Position numbers and translations under genes: made by a program. From assembly GCA_018262095.1 (NCBI GenBank), contig JAGTRW010000013.1, positions 62,001-126,000 of the forward strand: a DNA stretch of 64,000 nucleotides, given 5' to 3'. This DNA comes from Pseudomonadota bacterium (GTDB lineage Bacteria > Pseudomonadota > Gammaproteobacteria > Burkholderiales > Rhodocyclaceae). Below are positions 40,944 through 50,684 of the stretch, one piece after another (position 1 is the first letter of the stretch; each line of letters begins with the position of its first letter). Below the pieces are notes generated by a model. The model made no database searches and had not been told where the DNA came from. It worked only from the letters and a program-made list of their open reading frames with translations.

Positions 40944-42262
40944 TGGTCGCCGCCCAACGCATCGCCGTCGTCGGCTCGGGGATCTCGGGGCTCAGTTGCG
41001 CCTGGCTGCTGGCGCAAAAGCACCGGGTGACGCTGTTCGAGGCCGGAACTTACCTCGGCGGGCACACCAACACCGTCGATGTGACGGTAGATGGCGTCAG
41101 TCATCCGGTCGACACCGGCTTTCTGGTCTATAACAGCGCGACGTATCCCAATCTGTGCGCGCTCTTCGCCCATTTGCAGGTGGCCAGCGTGACGACCGAG
41201 ATGTCGTTTTCGGTGAGCCTCGCCGAACCCGATCTGGAGTGGTCGGGCAGCAGCCTGGCGACGCTCTTCGCGCAGAAGCGCAACCTGCTGCGCCCCGGCT
41301 TCTGGCGAATGCTCGCCGACATCGTTCGCTTCAACCGCGACAGCGTCGCCTGGCTCGACAGCCATCCCGACGAAGGCCTGAGTCTGCGCGATTTTCTGGC
41401 GATCGGCGGCTATTCGCGACATTTTTCCGAATGGTATCTGTTGCCGATGGGCGCGGCGATCTGGTCGTGTCCGGCGGCGCAGATGCTCGACTATCCGCTC
41501 GCCAGCTTCGTTCGCTTCTGCCGCAATCATGGTCTGCTGCAGATTCGCGACCGACCGTTGTGGCGCACGGTCGAGGGCGGTGCGCGCGAGTACGTCAAAA
41601 AGCTGGCGGCCGGCCTGGCCGACGTCCGTCTGGCGACGCCGGTGCGCGCGCTGCGCCGCGACGGCGGCGGCGTGCGGCTGGCGACCGATCATGGCAGCGA
41701 GCGTTTCGATCAGGTGGTGCTCGCCTGTCACAGCGACCAGGCGATGGCGCTGCTCGGCCAGAGCGCGACGCGCGAGTTGCTCGGCGCCATCCGTTACCAG
41801 CCCAATCGCGCCGTGCTGCATAGCGATGCGTCGCTGCTGCCGCGCGATGCAGCGCTGTGGTCGGCGTGGAACTATTCGGCGGGCAAGGGCAACGATGAGC
41901 GGCACCATCCGGTCGCCGTTTCGTATCTGATCAACCGCCTGCAGCCGTTGCCGTTCAAGACGCCGGTGATCGTCTCGCTCAATCCGCAGCGCGAACCCGC
42001 GGCGGACAAGGTGATCGCGCAGTTCGACTACGCGCATCCGCTGTTCGATGGCCCGGCGCTCGCTGCGCAGCGTCGCCTGGCGGCGATTTCAGGCGAGCGC
42101 GGCGTGTGGTTGTGCGGCGCGTGGACCGGCTACGGCTTCCACGAGGACGGCCTCAAATCGGCGCTGCGCGTGGCCAACGCGATGGGTTGTTGGGCGCCTT
42201 GGCAGGATGCTGGCGGCGAAACGTCGCTGGCGCCGAGCGCCCCTGATGAGCTCGCCGCATGA
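40943..42262 (+). CDS. FAD-dependent oxidoreductase (amine oxidase/desaturase-like)
   Basis: A 439-residue flavoprotein with an N-terminal Rossmann dinucleotide-binding motif (RIAVVGSGISGLSCAWLLAQKHRVTLFEAG) and GGHTNTVDV after it, as in the NAD(P)/FAD amine-oxidase-like family linked to Cfa-type genes. The C-terminal GVWLCGAWTGYGFHEDGLKSALRVANAMG is the family's closing FAD motif. In other bacteria this gene clusters with DUF1365 and Cfa-like methyltransferases, and related flavoproteins take part in modified (for example furan or methylated) fatty-acid synthesis. The substrate here is inferred only from context. The stop overlaps the next ATG. Confidence 0.85.
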   Translation: MVAAQRIAVVGSGISGLSCAWLLAQKHRVTLFEAGTYLGGHTNTVDVTVDGVSHPVDTGFLVYNSATYPNLCALFAHLQVASVTTEMSFSVSLAEPDLEWSGSSLATLFAQKRNLLRPGFWRMLADIVRFNRDSVAWLDSHPDEGLSLRDFLAIGGYSRHFSEWYLLPMGAAIWSCPAAQMLDYPLASFVRFCRNHGLLQIRDRPLWRTVEGGAREYVKKLAAGLADVRLATPVRALRRDGGGVRLATDHGSERFDQVVLACHSDQAMALLGQSATRELLGAIRYQPNRAVLHSDASLLPRDAALWSAWNYSAGKGNDERHHPVAVSYLINRLQPLPFKTPVIVSLNPQREPAADKVIAQFDYAHPLFDGPALAAQRRLAAISGERGVWLCGAWTGYGFHEDGLKSALRVANAMGCWAPWQDAGGETSLAPSAPDELAA

Positions 42263-43038
42263 GTTCGGCGGCGCGCCTGTTCTTCGGTCACGTGCTGCAT
42301 CGTCGTCTGCGGCCGGTGGCACATCAGTTCGTCTACCCGGTCTATTTCTGCCTGCTGTCGCTGTCGGCGATCGAAGCGGTCGGCAGCGCGCTGTTTTCGC
42401 TCAATCGCTTCAATCTCTTCAGCTTTCATTTCGTCGACCATGGCGCGCGCGACGGTTCGCACCCGCTGCCCTGGATTCGCGATCTGCTGCACCAAAACGG
42501 CATCGTCGCCGACGGCGAAATCAGCCTGCAGTGCTTTCCGCGCGTGCTCGGCTTCGTCTTCAATCCGGTCAGTTTCTGGTTCTGCGAGCGGCGCTCGGGC
42601 GAACTCGTCGCGGTGCTCGCCGAGGTCAGCAACACCTTCGGCGAGCATCACAATTACCTGCTGGCGCACGCTGACGGGCGGCCGATCGCCGACGGCGACG
42701 TGCTCGAGAGCGCCAAGGTGTTCCACGTCTCGCCGTTCATGGCGCTCGCCGGACACTACCGTTTCCGTTTTTCGGCGCGCGTCGGGCTCGACGGTTTGGC
42801 GTCGTGGCGACTGGCGCGAATCGATCATGGCGACGCCGCCGGCGATCTTTTGCATACGGCGATCAGCGGCCGCGCCGGCCCGCTCGCCAGCGCGCCCCTG
42901 CTGCGCGCTTTTTTCGCCTACCCCTTGCTGACCTTGCTCGCCGTCGCGCGAATCCATTGGCAGGCGCTCAGGCTGTGGCACAAGCGCGTGCCGTTTCACC
43001 GCAAACCCGAACCCCCGCTTGAGGAGACGACGCGATGA
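42259..43038 (+). CDS. DUF1365 domain-containing protein
   Basis: A 259-residue protein of the DUF1365 family, visible from RLFFGHVLHRRLRPVAHQFVYPVYF at the N terminus, FPRVLGFVFNPVSFWFCERR near residue 95 and NTFGEHHNYLL near residue 125. DUF1365 genes nearly always lie between a flavin oxidoreductase and a Cfa-like gene, as here. The start overlaps the preceding gene by 4 bases and the stop overlaps the next, so the proteins are probably made together. The biochemical function is not established. Confidence 0.88.
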   Translation: MSSAARLFFGHVLHRRLRPVAHQFVYPVYFCLLSLSAIEAVGSALFSLNRFNLFSFHFVDHGARDGSHPLPWIRDLLHQNGIVADGEISLQCFPRVLGFVFNPVSFWFCERRSGELVAVLAEVSNTFGEHHNYLLAHADGRPIADGDVLESAKVFHVSPFMALAGHYRFRFSARVGLDGLASWRLARIDHGDAAGDLLHTAISGRAGPLASAPLLRAFFAYPLLTLLAVARIHWQALRLWHKRVPFHRKPEPPLEETTR

Positions 43039-44279
43039 GCGCACTGCAAAACACCTTCGAAAACACGCTCAACCCGCTGGCGCGCGCCGCCGGCCTGCCG
43101 CGCAACGCGCGCGCGGTGCTCGGCCTGCTCGAGAAGATCGCGCACGGCTCGCTCGAACTGCGCTTGCCCGACGGCAGTTATTTGCGCTGCGGCGAGGGCG
43201 CTTGCTGCGGCGCGTCGGCAACGCTGGCGATCGACGACTGGGCGGTCTTCGACCGCCTGCTAGAGCGCGGCGACCTGGGCTTTGCCGAGTCGTGGATCGA
43301 AGGGCAATGGCAAACGCCTGACCTGCCGGCCTTGCTGACGCTGCTCGCCAACAACCGCGAAGCGCTCGGCGCCGCCGTCTACGGCCAGTGGTGGCGCCTG
43401 CTGACGGCCAGGCTGCGCCATCTCTTCAACGACAATTCGCGGCGCGGATCGCGGCGCAACATCGTCGCCCACTACGACCTGGGCAACGACTTCTATCGGC
43501 TCTGGCTCGATCCGACGATGAGCTATTCGAGCGCGCTCTACGCCGGCGATCCGGCGTGCTCGCTGCAGTGCGCGCAGCTCGCCAAATACCGGCGCATCCT
43601 GCGCCGCCTGGGGGCTCGCCCGGGCCAACGCATCCTCGAGATCGGCTGCGGCTGGGGCGGTTTTGCCGAACTTGCCGCGCGCGAAGCCGGCGCCCAAGTG
43701 CACGGCATCACGCTGTCGCCGGCGCAACTCGACTACGCGACGCAGCGCATGGCGCGCGCCGGGCTCGAGCGGCAGGTGCGCGTCGAGCTTTGCGACTACC
43801 GCGACCTTTGCGGTGAAAAATACGACCACATCGTTTCGGTCGAGATGATCGAAGCCGTCGGCGAGCGCTGGTGGCCGAGCTATTTTGCGACGATTTCGCG
43901 TCTGCTGGCACCGGGCGGCCGCGCCGTTGTGCAGAGCATCACCATCGCCGACGCACTGTTCGCGCGTTATCGGTGCGGCACCGATTTCATCCAGCAGCAC
44001 GTCTTCCCCGGCGGCATGCTGCCCAGCCCGGCGGCCTTCGCGAATCAGGCGAACGACGCGGGTCTTGCGCTACGCGATCGCTTCGCCTTCGGCGCCGACT
44101 ACTCGCGAACGCTCGCCGAGTGGTCGGCGCGCTTCGAAGCGCAGTGGCCGGCGATCGAGGCGCAGGGGTTCGACGCGCGCTTTCACCGCCTGTGGCAGTT
44201 CTATCTCGCGTATTGCCAGGCCGGTTTCAACAGCGGCTGCACCGATGTCATGCAGTTCGAGCTGGAGCATCGGCGATGA
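43035..44279 (+). CDS. Cyclopropane-fatty-acyl-phospholipid synthase family methyltransferase
   Basis: Cfa-family enzymes transfer a methyl(ene) group from S-adenosylmethionine to unsaturated acyl chains of membrane phospholipids. The 414-residue product has NIVAHYDLGNDFYRLWLDPTMSYSSALY (residues about 140-168), the SAM loop ILEIGCGWGGFAELAAREAGAQVHGITLS near 201-229 and EMIEAVGERWWPSYFATISRLLAPGG near 270. The C-terminal FIQQHVFPGGMLPS is also typical. Whether it makes cyclopropane or methylated acyl chains cannot be told; association with DUF1365 and a flavin oxidoreductase favours a more elaborate modification than plain Cfa. Confidence 0.9.
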   Translation: MSALQNTFENTLNPLARAAGLPRNARAVLGLLEKIAHGSLELRLPDGSYLRCGEGACCGASATLAIDDWAVFDRLLERGDLGFAESWIEGQWQTPDLPALLTLLANNREALGAAVYGQWWRLLTARLRHLFNDNSRRGSRRNIVAHYDLGNDFYRLWLDPTMSYSSALYAGDPACSLQCAQLAKYRRILRRLGARPGQRILEIGCGWGGFAELAAREAGAQVHGITLSPAQLDYATQRMARAGLERQVRVELCDYRDLCGEKYDHIVSVEMIEAVGERWWPSYFATISRLLAPGGRAVVQSITIADALFARYRCGTDFIQQHVFPGGMLPSPAAFANQANDAGLALRDRFAFGADYSRTLAEWSARFEAQWPAIEAQGFDARFHRLWQFYLAYCQAGFNSGCTDVMQFELEHRR

Positions 44280-44824
44280 GCCGGCCGTGGTTTGCCGCCT
44301 GGACTGTTGGCCTGCTCGGCCTGTGCGGTTGCGCGGCGACTCCGCTCGAACGCTACCGCACGCAGCAGCCGGTGCTCGATCTGGCGCAGTATTTCAACGG
44401 CACGATCGACGGCTGGGGAATGTTCCAGGACCGCTCGGGCGAGGTGATCAAGCGCTTTCACGTGGTGATCGACGCCAAGTGGGAGAGCCGCGACGGGCAC
44501 GAGGTCGGCACGCTCGACGAGAACTTCGCCTGGTCGGACGGGACGCGCTCGCGCCGGGTATGGACCATCACGCGCGTCGATTCAGGCAATTACGTCGGCC
44601 GCGCCGACGACGTGGTCGGACAGGCGCGCGGCGAAGCGGCCGGCAATGCGCTGCGCTGGCGTTACGTGCTGGCGCTGCCGGTCGACGGCCGCGTCTGGAA
44701 CGTCGCTTTCGACGACTGGATGTTTCTGGTCGACGACAAGATCATGCTCAACCGCGCGCTGATGAGCAAGTTCGGTTTGCGTCTCGGCGAAGTGACGCTG
44801 AGCTTTGCGCGGCGCGACAAATGA
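44276..44824 (+). CDS. DUF3833 family lipoprotein
   Basis: A 182-residue protein with a signal sequence and lipobox LLGLCGCAATP, so it is probably a lipoprotein. The mature part has the DUF3833 pattern: LDLAQYFNGTIDGWGMFQDRSGEVIKRFHVVIDAKWE, then TLDENFAWSDGTRSRRVWTITRV and WNVAFDDWMFLVDDKIMLNRALMSKFG. The ATG 44276 overlaps the Cfa-like gene stop (ATGA) and sets the signal peptide correctly. DUF3833 is a standard companion in these clusters; its role is unknown, possibly lipid handling in the envelope. Confidence 0.88.
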   Translation: MSRPWFAAWTVGLLGLCGCAATPLERYRTQQPVLDLAQYFNGTIDGWGMFQDRSGEVIKRFHVVIDAKWESRDGHEVGTLDENFAWSDGTRSRRVWTITRVDSGNYVGRADDVVGQARGEAAGNALRWRYVLALPVDGRVWNVAFDDWMFLVDDKIMLNRALMSKFGLRLGEVTLSFARRDK

Positions 44825-45588
44825 ATCCGAAAATCACCGACTGGCGCGGCCAGCGCGTCTGGCTGGTCGGCGCGTCGAGCGGCATCGGTGCGGCGCTGGC
44901 GCAGTTGCTGCTGGCGCGCGGCGCGCGCGTCGCGCTCTCGGCGCGTGATCCAGGCCGTCTGGCAAGCGTCGCCGGCGGCGCCGCCAACGCCTTGCTGCTG
45001 GCCTGCGACGTGACCGACGAAGCCAGTCTTGAAAGCGCCTGGAAGCGCCTGCTCGACACCTGGGGCGGCGTCGACGTGGCGATCTATCTGGCCGGCGACT
45101 ATCTGCCGATGCGTGCCTGGACGCTCGACAGTGCTGAGGCGCAGCGAATGATCGCCGTCAATTTCACCGGCGCGGTCTCGTTCGCCGCTTGCGTCGTCGC
45201 CCAGTTGCTGCGCCAGGGCGAGGGGCAGGTCGCCTTCGTCGCCAGCGTCGCCGGCTATCGTGGCCTGCCCAAGGCGCTGATTTACGGACCGACCAAGGCG
45301 GCGCTGATCAATTTCGCCGAAGCGCTCTACCTCGACCTCGAAGTGAAGGGGGTCGGCGTTCGCCTGATCAATCCGGGTTTCGTCGCCACCGCGCTGACCG
45401 CGCGCAACGATTTTTCGATGCCGGCGCTGATCAGCGCCGAAGACGCGGCGCTGGCGACGATCGAGGGCTTCGCCGGCAGCGCTTTCGAGATCGACTATCC
45501 GAAGCGCTTCACGCACCTTATCAAGCTGCTCGCGCTGCTGCCCTACCGCGTCTATTTTCCGCTCGTGCGCCGGCTGACCGGCGGCTGA
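44821..45588 (+). CDS. Short-chain dehydrogenase/reductase
   Basis: A 255-residue classical SDR. The cofactor loop is VWLVGASSGIGAALAQ (TGxxxGxG-like, residues about 13-28) with ARD after the second beta strand, suggesting NADP(H). NFTGAV (residue about 101) gives the structural Asn, and the catalytic Ser and Tyr-x-x-x-Lys lie in VASVAGYRGLPKALIYGPTKAAL. The C-terminal tail is longer and hydrophobic (LIKLLALLPYRVYFPLVRRL), which suggests membrane association. It is translated from an ATGA overlap with the lipoprotein gene. The substrate is probably a lipid or keto-acyl compound, by context. Confidence 0.88.
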   Translation: MNPKITDWRGQRVWLVGASSGIGAALAQLLLARGARVALSARDPGRLASVAGGAANALLLACDVTDEASLESAWKRLLDTWGGVDVAIYLAGDYLPMRAWTLDSAEAQRMIAVNFTGAVSFAACVVAQLLRQGEGQVAFVASVAGYRGLPKALIYGPTKAALINFAEALYLDLEVKGVGVRLINPGFVATALTARNDFSMPALISAEDAALATIEGFAGSAFEIDYPKRFTHLIKLLALLPYRVYFPLVRRLTGG

Positions 45589-45598
45589 AGGCGCGGCC

Positions 45599-46033
45599 AT
45601 GAACTCGTCAGCCCTGGCGGCGCTGGTCGCCTTTTATGAAACGCTGAGCCGCGAAAGCGTCGCGCAGATTGCCGAGCTTTACGCCGAAGACGCGTATTTC
45701 AAGGACCCGTTCAACGAGGTGCGCGGCGTCGCGGCGATCGCGCGCATTTTCACGCACATGTACGCGCAGGTCGACGCGCCGCGCTTTTTCATCGGCGAAC
45801 AACTCGTCGATGAGCACGGCGCGCTGCTGGTCTGGGAGTTTTCGTTCCGGCCGCGCGGCTGGGGGCGCGGGGCGACGCAGGTGGTGCATGGGGTGACGCA
45901 GCTCAAGTTCGACGCTGACGGGCGGGTCGTCTGGCACCGCGACTACTGGGACGCCGCCGAAGAGCTCTACGCCAAGCTGCCGGTCATCGGCGCGCTGATG
46001 CGCTGGTTGCAGAAAAGAATGGCCAGCGCGTAG
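45599..46033 (+). CDS. NTF2-like (SnoaL-type) protein
   Basis: A 144-residue protein of the nuclear transport factor 2-like superfamily: LAALVAFYETLSRESVAQIAELYAEDAYFKDPFNEVRG at the N terminus and VVHGVTQLKFDADGRVVWHRDYWDAAEELYAKLP near the end, typical of SnoaL-like cone folds that bind small hydrophobic ligands. It starts 10 bases after the SDR stop and is the last gene of the operon that begins at 40943. A catalytic role is unproven. Confidence 0.85.
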   Translation: MNSSALAALVAFYETLSRESVAQIAELYAEDAYFKDPFNEVRGVAAIARIFTHMYAQVDAPRFFIGEQLVDEHGALLVWEFSFRPRGWGRGATQVVHGVTQLKFDADGRVVWHRDYWDAAEELYAKLPVIGALMRWLQKRMASA

Positions 46034-46054
46034 GCGTTGCGAACGCCGAGCGGC

Positions 46055-46504
46055 TCAATCCTTGAACGATTTGTGGCAACTGCGGCAGCTGTCGTGCACT
46101 GCGTCGTAGGCGGTGGCAACCTTCTTCTCGTCGCGGCTGGCAGCGGCCTGGGTCAGGCGGTCGACGGCCAGCAGGAAGTCGTCGCGCTTGGCGGCAAAGC
46201 GCTGCGCTTCGCTCCAGACGCTCGCCTTGGCGTGCGTCGGCGGGTAGTTGGTGTCTGGACCGAAATGGCGCCACGGGCCGTCCTTGACCTTGGCGAGTTC
46301 ACCGGCCTGGGCGATGAAGCGGTCGGCGTCGTACTGCTTCTCGCGCAGTGCAACACCCATCGGCTCGAAGGCCAACAGGATTTTCTTGAACGCTGTGCGC
46401 CGCGCGCTGACCGGTTGGCCTGGCCGGGTGTCGGCGGGTTCGCCGCCGCACGCGGTCAGGATCGATGCGCTCAGCGCAGCGATCAGCAGTGCTTGGTGGC
46501 GCAT
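46055..46504 (-). CDS. Cytochrome c lipoprotein with C-terminal heme site
   Basis: A 149-residue exported protein. The N terminus has a signal with ILTACGG, which fits a lipobox. The only heme-binding motif, CRSCH, lies at residues 140-144 next to the C terminus, as in class II cytochromes c (c'-type four-helix bundles), and the helical sequence between fits that fold. An electron-transfer or gas-binding role is possible; no dedicated partner is adjacent. It is the last of a minus-strand series beginning with yraN. Confidence 0.85.
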   Translation of the reverse strand: MRHQALLIAALSASILTACGGEPADTRPGQPVSARRTAFKKILLAFEPMGVALREKQYDADRFIAQAGELAKVKDGPWRHFGPDTNYPPTHAKASVWSEAQRFAAKRDDFLLAVDRLTQAAASRDEKKVATAYDAVHDSCRSCHKSFKD

Positions 46505-46556
46505 CGGCGATCCGTTCAGAGAATTCGACTAGGGTCCAGGCGAGGCGCGCTAAGGC

Positions 46557-47815
<1,259 letters not shown>

Positions 47816-47834
47816 TCAGCCACGTAGTCTAACA

Positions 47835-48215
47835 TCAGAGCCTCAAGTAGACCTCAAACTCGACACGACGCCATGGATTGGCATCGTCGCGCAATTTGGC
47901 GACGCGCGCTTCGAGCGCCTCGCCCGCGTCGAGCGCGCGCGCCAGGGCACGGTTTTCGGCGCGCGGAACGTAACCCAGCGGCTGGCCATTCCAGTCGACG
48001 CGAACTGCGTTGCGGTCGTGGCGGTTGTCTGGTTCGCGCGTCAGCGTCAGTCGGTCGCCGGGGCGGATTTCGTTCCATACGCGCGAGACCGCATAGTACT
48101 GGCTGCCGGCCAGCGGCGACCTCTGCACCACGATTTTGATCGACTCGGCGCTGGCCCACGGCACCAGCGCCAGTCCAAGCAACACGCCCAGCGCGTTAGT
48201 CAGCGGCAAACGCAT
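47835..48215 (-). CDS. HIRAN domain secreted protein
   Basis: A 126-residue protein with a signal peptide (MRLPLTNALGVLLGLALVPWASA). The mature part is a HIRAN domain: RSPLAGSQYYAVSRVWNEIRPGDRLTLTREPDNRHDRNAVRVDWNGQPLGYVPRAENRALARALD, including the NRHDRNAV core. HIRAN domains in helicases bind DNA ends, but exported stand-alone versions are of unknown function. It overlaps the yraN stop by 20 bases and lies between yraN and the SIS gene. Confidence 0.78.
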   Translation of the reverse strand: MRLPLTNALGVLLGLALVPWASAESIKIVVQRSPLAGSQYYAVSRVWNEIRPGDRLTLTREPDNRHDRNAVRVDWNGQPLGYVPRAENRALARALDAGEALEARVAKLRDDANPWRRVEFEVYLRL

Positions 48216-48597
48216 CGCGCAGCCAGTCGACTCTTTCGCCGTCGAGCAAAACGCAGTCGAAGCGGCAGGCGCGCTCGGCAGCTGACGATGCGCCGTGCGC
48301 CGCGAGGTAATTCCGGGCGGCGAGAACGACGCGCTGCTGCTTGCGCGCCGTGATGCTGGCTGCTGCGCCGCCGAAGGCCGCGTTGCGGCGCAGGCGAACC
48401 TCGACGAAGACCAGCGTTTTGCCGTCGCGGCAGACGAGGTCGAGTTCGCCGCCCGCGCAGCGCACGTTGCGCGCCAGTAGCGTAAGACCCTGCCGTTCGA
48501 GAAAACGTGCGGCCAGATCCTCGGCCAGCTGACCATTGCCTTGTGCGTTGCCCCGGGGCAATCTGCAGCGCTCGCTCGTGGTATTGTGGTCGCCCAT
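48196..48597 (-). CDS. yraN: YraN family endonuclease-like protein (UPF0102)
   Basis: A 133-residue protein of the UPF0102 family with a restriction-endonuclease-like fold. The core GNGQLAEDLAARFLERQGLTLLARNVRCAGGELDLVCRDGKTLVFVEVRLRR gives the E-x-D and E-V-R positions of the PD-(D/E)XK site. The ATG 48597 lies 16 bases from the divergent rsmI start, a conserved arrangement in many proteobacteria. The function is not established. Confidence 0.88.
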   Translation of the reverse strand: MGDHNTTSERCRLPRGNAQGNGQLAEDLAARFLERQGLTLLARNVRCAGGELDLVCRDGKTLVFVEVRLRRNAAFGGAAASITARKQQRVVLAARNYLAAHGASSAAERACRFDCVLLDGERVDWLRDAFAAD

Positions 48598-48613
48598 AGA
48601 ATAAGTGACTGCC

Positions 48614-49477
48614 ATGACGGATGAATTGTCCACATTATATGTAGTGCCGACGCCGCTTGGAAACATGGGCGACATGACGCAGCGCGCCATCGACGTGCTG
48701 CGCAGCGTGCCCTGGGTCGCCGCCGAGGATACGCGGCACAGCGCGCCGCTCTTGAAACATTTCGGCTGCAATGCGCGGCTGCTGGCGGCACACCAGCACA
48801 ACGAAGAAGCCGCCGCGCAGCAGGTGATCGCGCGGCTCGCCGAAGGTGAGTCGGTGGCGCTGGTTTCCGACGCCGGGACGCCGGCGATTTCCGACCCTGG
48901 CGCGCGGCTGGTGGCGCGCGTGCGCGCGGCCGGCTTTCGCGTCGTTCCGCTGCCCGGGCCGTGCGCTGCGGTCGCCGCGCTGTCGGCATCCGGGCTCGCC
49001 GAGCCGCACTTCCTCTTTTACGGGTTTTTGCCGGCGCGCGCCCGGCAGCGCGAGGACGCGCTGCGCGAACTCACGGCCTTGCCCTATGCGCTGGTCTTTT
49101 ACGAGGCGCCGCATCGCATTCTCGAAACCGTCGCCTCGCTGGCCGCAGTCTTCGGCCCCGAGCGAACGCTGGTGATCGCGCGCGAACTGACCAAGCTGTT
49201 CGAGACGATCCACAGCGGCCCGCTCGGTGAGGCGCACGACTGGCTGCTGGCCGATGCCAACCGCCAGCGCGGCGAGTTCGTTCTGCTGGTCTCCGGCGCG
49301 CAGCTCGCCGGCGACGACGGCGAAGGCGAGCGCGTGCTCAGGCTGCTGCTCGACGCCGGGCTGCCGGTCAAGCAGGCGGCGGCGCTCGGTCACGCGATTA
49401 CCGGCGTCGGCAAGAACGCGCTGTACGAGCTCGCGCTGGCCTTGAAAGCGCAAACTACCGATGTACAAGTGACTTGA
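48614..49477 (+). CDS. rsmI: 16S rRNA (cytidine1402-2'-O)-methyltransferase RsmI
   Basis: RsmI adds the 2'-O-methyl group to C1402 of 16S rRNA near the decoding centre. The 287-residue product has LYVVPTPLGNMGDMTQRAIDVL at the N terminus, AAEDTRHSAPLLKHF, VALVSDAGTPAISDPGARLVA and PLPGPCAAVAALSASGL, which together form the tetrapyrrole-methylase-type SAM site, then FYEAPHRILETVASL and RELTKLFETIHSG. ATG 48614 is preferred to a GTG three codons upstream. It is divergent from yraN. Confidence 0.95.
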   Translation: MTDELSTLYVVPTPLGNMGDMTQRAIDVLRSVPWVAAEDTRHSAPLLKHFGCNARLLAAHQHNEEAAAQQVIARLAEGESVALVSDAGTPAISDPGARLVARVRAAGFRVVPLPGPCAAVAALSASGLAEPHFLFYGFLPARARQREDALRELTALPYALVFYEAPHRILETVASLAAVFGPERTLVIARELTKLFETIHSGPLGEAHDWLLADANRQRGEFVLLVSGAQLAGDDGEGERVLRLLLDAGLPVKQAAALGHAITGVGKNALYELALALKAQTTDVQVT

Positions 49478-49526
49478 ACTCTGAGAGCATCGCTTCTCGG
49501 GGGAATAAAACCTTTGGGAGAAGGCG

Positions 49527-50684
49527 ATGAGTGGACTCGCACACATTCGTATCGGACAGTCCTGCGCCAGCGACGCACGCCTGGCCGCTCAGGAGTTTCA
49601 CGCTGCCGTGCAGCAGCCAGCGACGGCGCTGGTCATCTTCTTCTGCTCGACTCGCTACGACCTCGACGCGTTGGCCGGCGAGATGAGTCGCCTGTTCGAC
49701 GGCGTCAAGGTCATCGGCTGCACGACAGCCGGCGAAATCGGCCCGAGCGGCTACTGCGACTTCAGCATTTCGGGAGCGAGCTTTCCCGCCGACGGCTTCA
49801 CCATGGTCGCCGGTCTTTTCGACCGGCTGCAGCAGTTCGATTTCGCCCGCGGCCAGGTTTTCGTCAATGGCCTGCTGCAACAGCTCGAAGCCAAGGCGCC
49901 GCACAGCGAGGCGTGCAACAGTTTTGCCTTTTTGATGGTCGACGGGCTGTCGGTGCGTGAGGAACCGGTGGTGCGAACGTTTCAGAATGCGCTGGGCAAT
50001 ATCCAGCTGGTCGGCGGTTCGGCCGGCGACGATTCGCGCTTCGTTCGCACCTGGGTTTTTTTCGACGGCGCTTTTCGCCCCGACAGCGCCGTGCTGTTGC
50101 TGGCGAGCACGCCACATCCGTTCAAGGTGTTCAAGACGCAGCATTTTGTCAGCGACAACGAAAGGTTGGTCGTCACCGAGGCCGATCCGGCGCGGCGAAT
50201 CGTCAGGGAAATCAACGGGCTGCCGGCAGCCGAAGAATATGCGCGGGTGATCGGTTCGACCGTCGCCGACCTCGGCTCCTTGCGCTTTGCCAATTCCCCG
50301 GTCGTCGTCGTCATCGATGGCACGGACTATGTGCGGGCGATCCAGAAAGCCAATGACGACGGCAGCCTGACTTTCTTTTGCGCGATCGACGAAGGCTTGG
50401 TGCTGCGCGTCGCGCACGGCGAGGATCTGCTGGGCAACCTCAGTCAATCGTTGGCGACGCTGCGCGAAGAAATCGGCGTGCCGCAGGCGGTGCTCGCCTG
50501 CGATTGCATCCTGCGCAATCTGGAAATCACCCACGATGGTCTCAAGGCATCCGTTGGCGAGGTGTTTCGCGACCACCATGCGGTCGGCTTCAGCACCTAT
50601 GGCGAGCAATACGGCGGCGTGCACGTCAATCAGACGCTCACCGGCATTGCCTTCGGGACGGCGCAGGACCGCGATGTCCGATAG
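49527..50684 (+). CDS. FIST domain sensory protein
   Basis: A 385-residue protein with a FIST_N domain (residues about 30-220: VIFFCSTRYDLDALAGEMSRLFDGVKVIGCTTAGEIG) and a FIST_C domain (residues about 225-360), predicted to bind small ligands such as amino acids. No membrane segment is present, so it is cytosolic. GGGAG precedes the ATG. Its stop overlaps the start of a histidine kinase gene, which suggests that the FIST protein supplies the sensory input for that kinase in trans. Confidence 0.88.
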   Translation: MSGLAHIRIGQSCASDARLAAQEFHAAVQQPATALVIFFCSTRYDLDALAGEMSRLFDGVKVIGCTTAGEIGPSGYCDFSISGASFPADGFTMVAGLFDRLQQFDFARGQVFVNGLLQQLEAKAPHSEACNSFAFLMVDGLSVREEPVVRTFQNALGNIQLVGGSAGDDSRFVRTWVFFDGAFRPDSAVLLLASTPHPFKVFKTQHFVSDNERLVVTEADPARRIVREINGLPAAEEYARVIGSTVADLGSLRFANSPVVVVIDGTDYVRAIQKANDDGSLTFFCAIDEGLVLRVAHGEDLLGNLSQSLATLREEIGVPQAVLACDCILRNLEITHDGLKASVGEVFRDHHAVGFSTYGEQYGGVHVNQTLTGIAFGTAQDRDVR

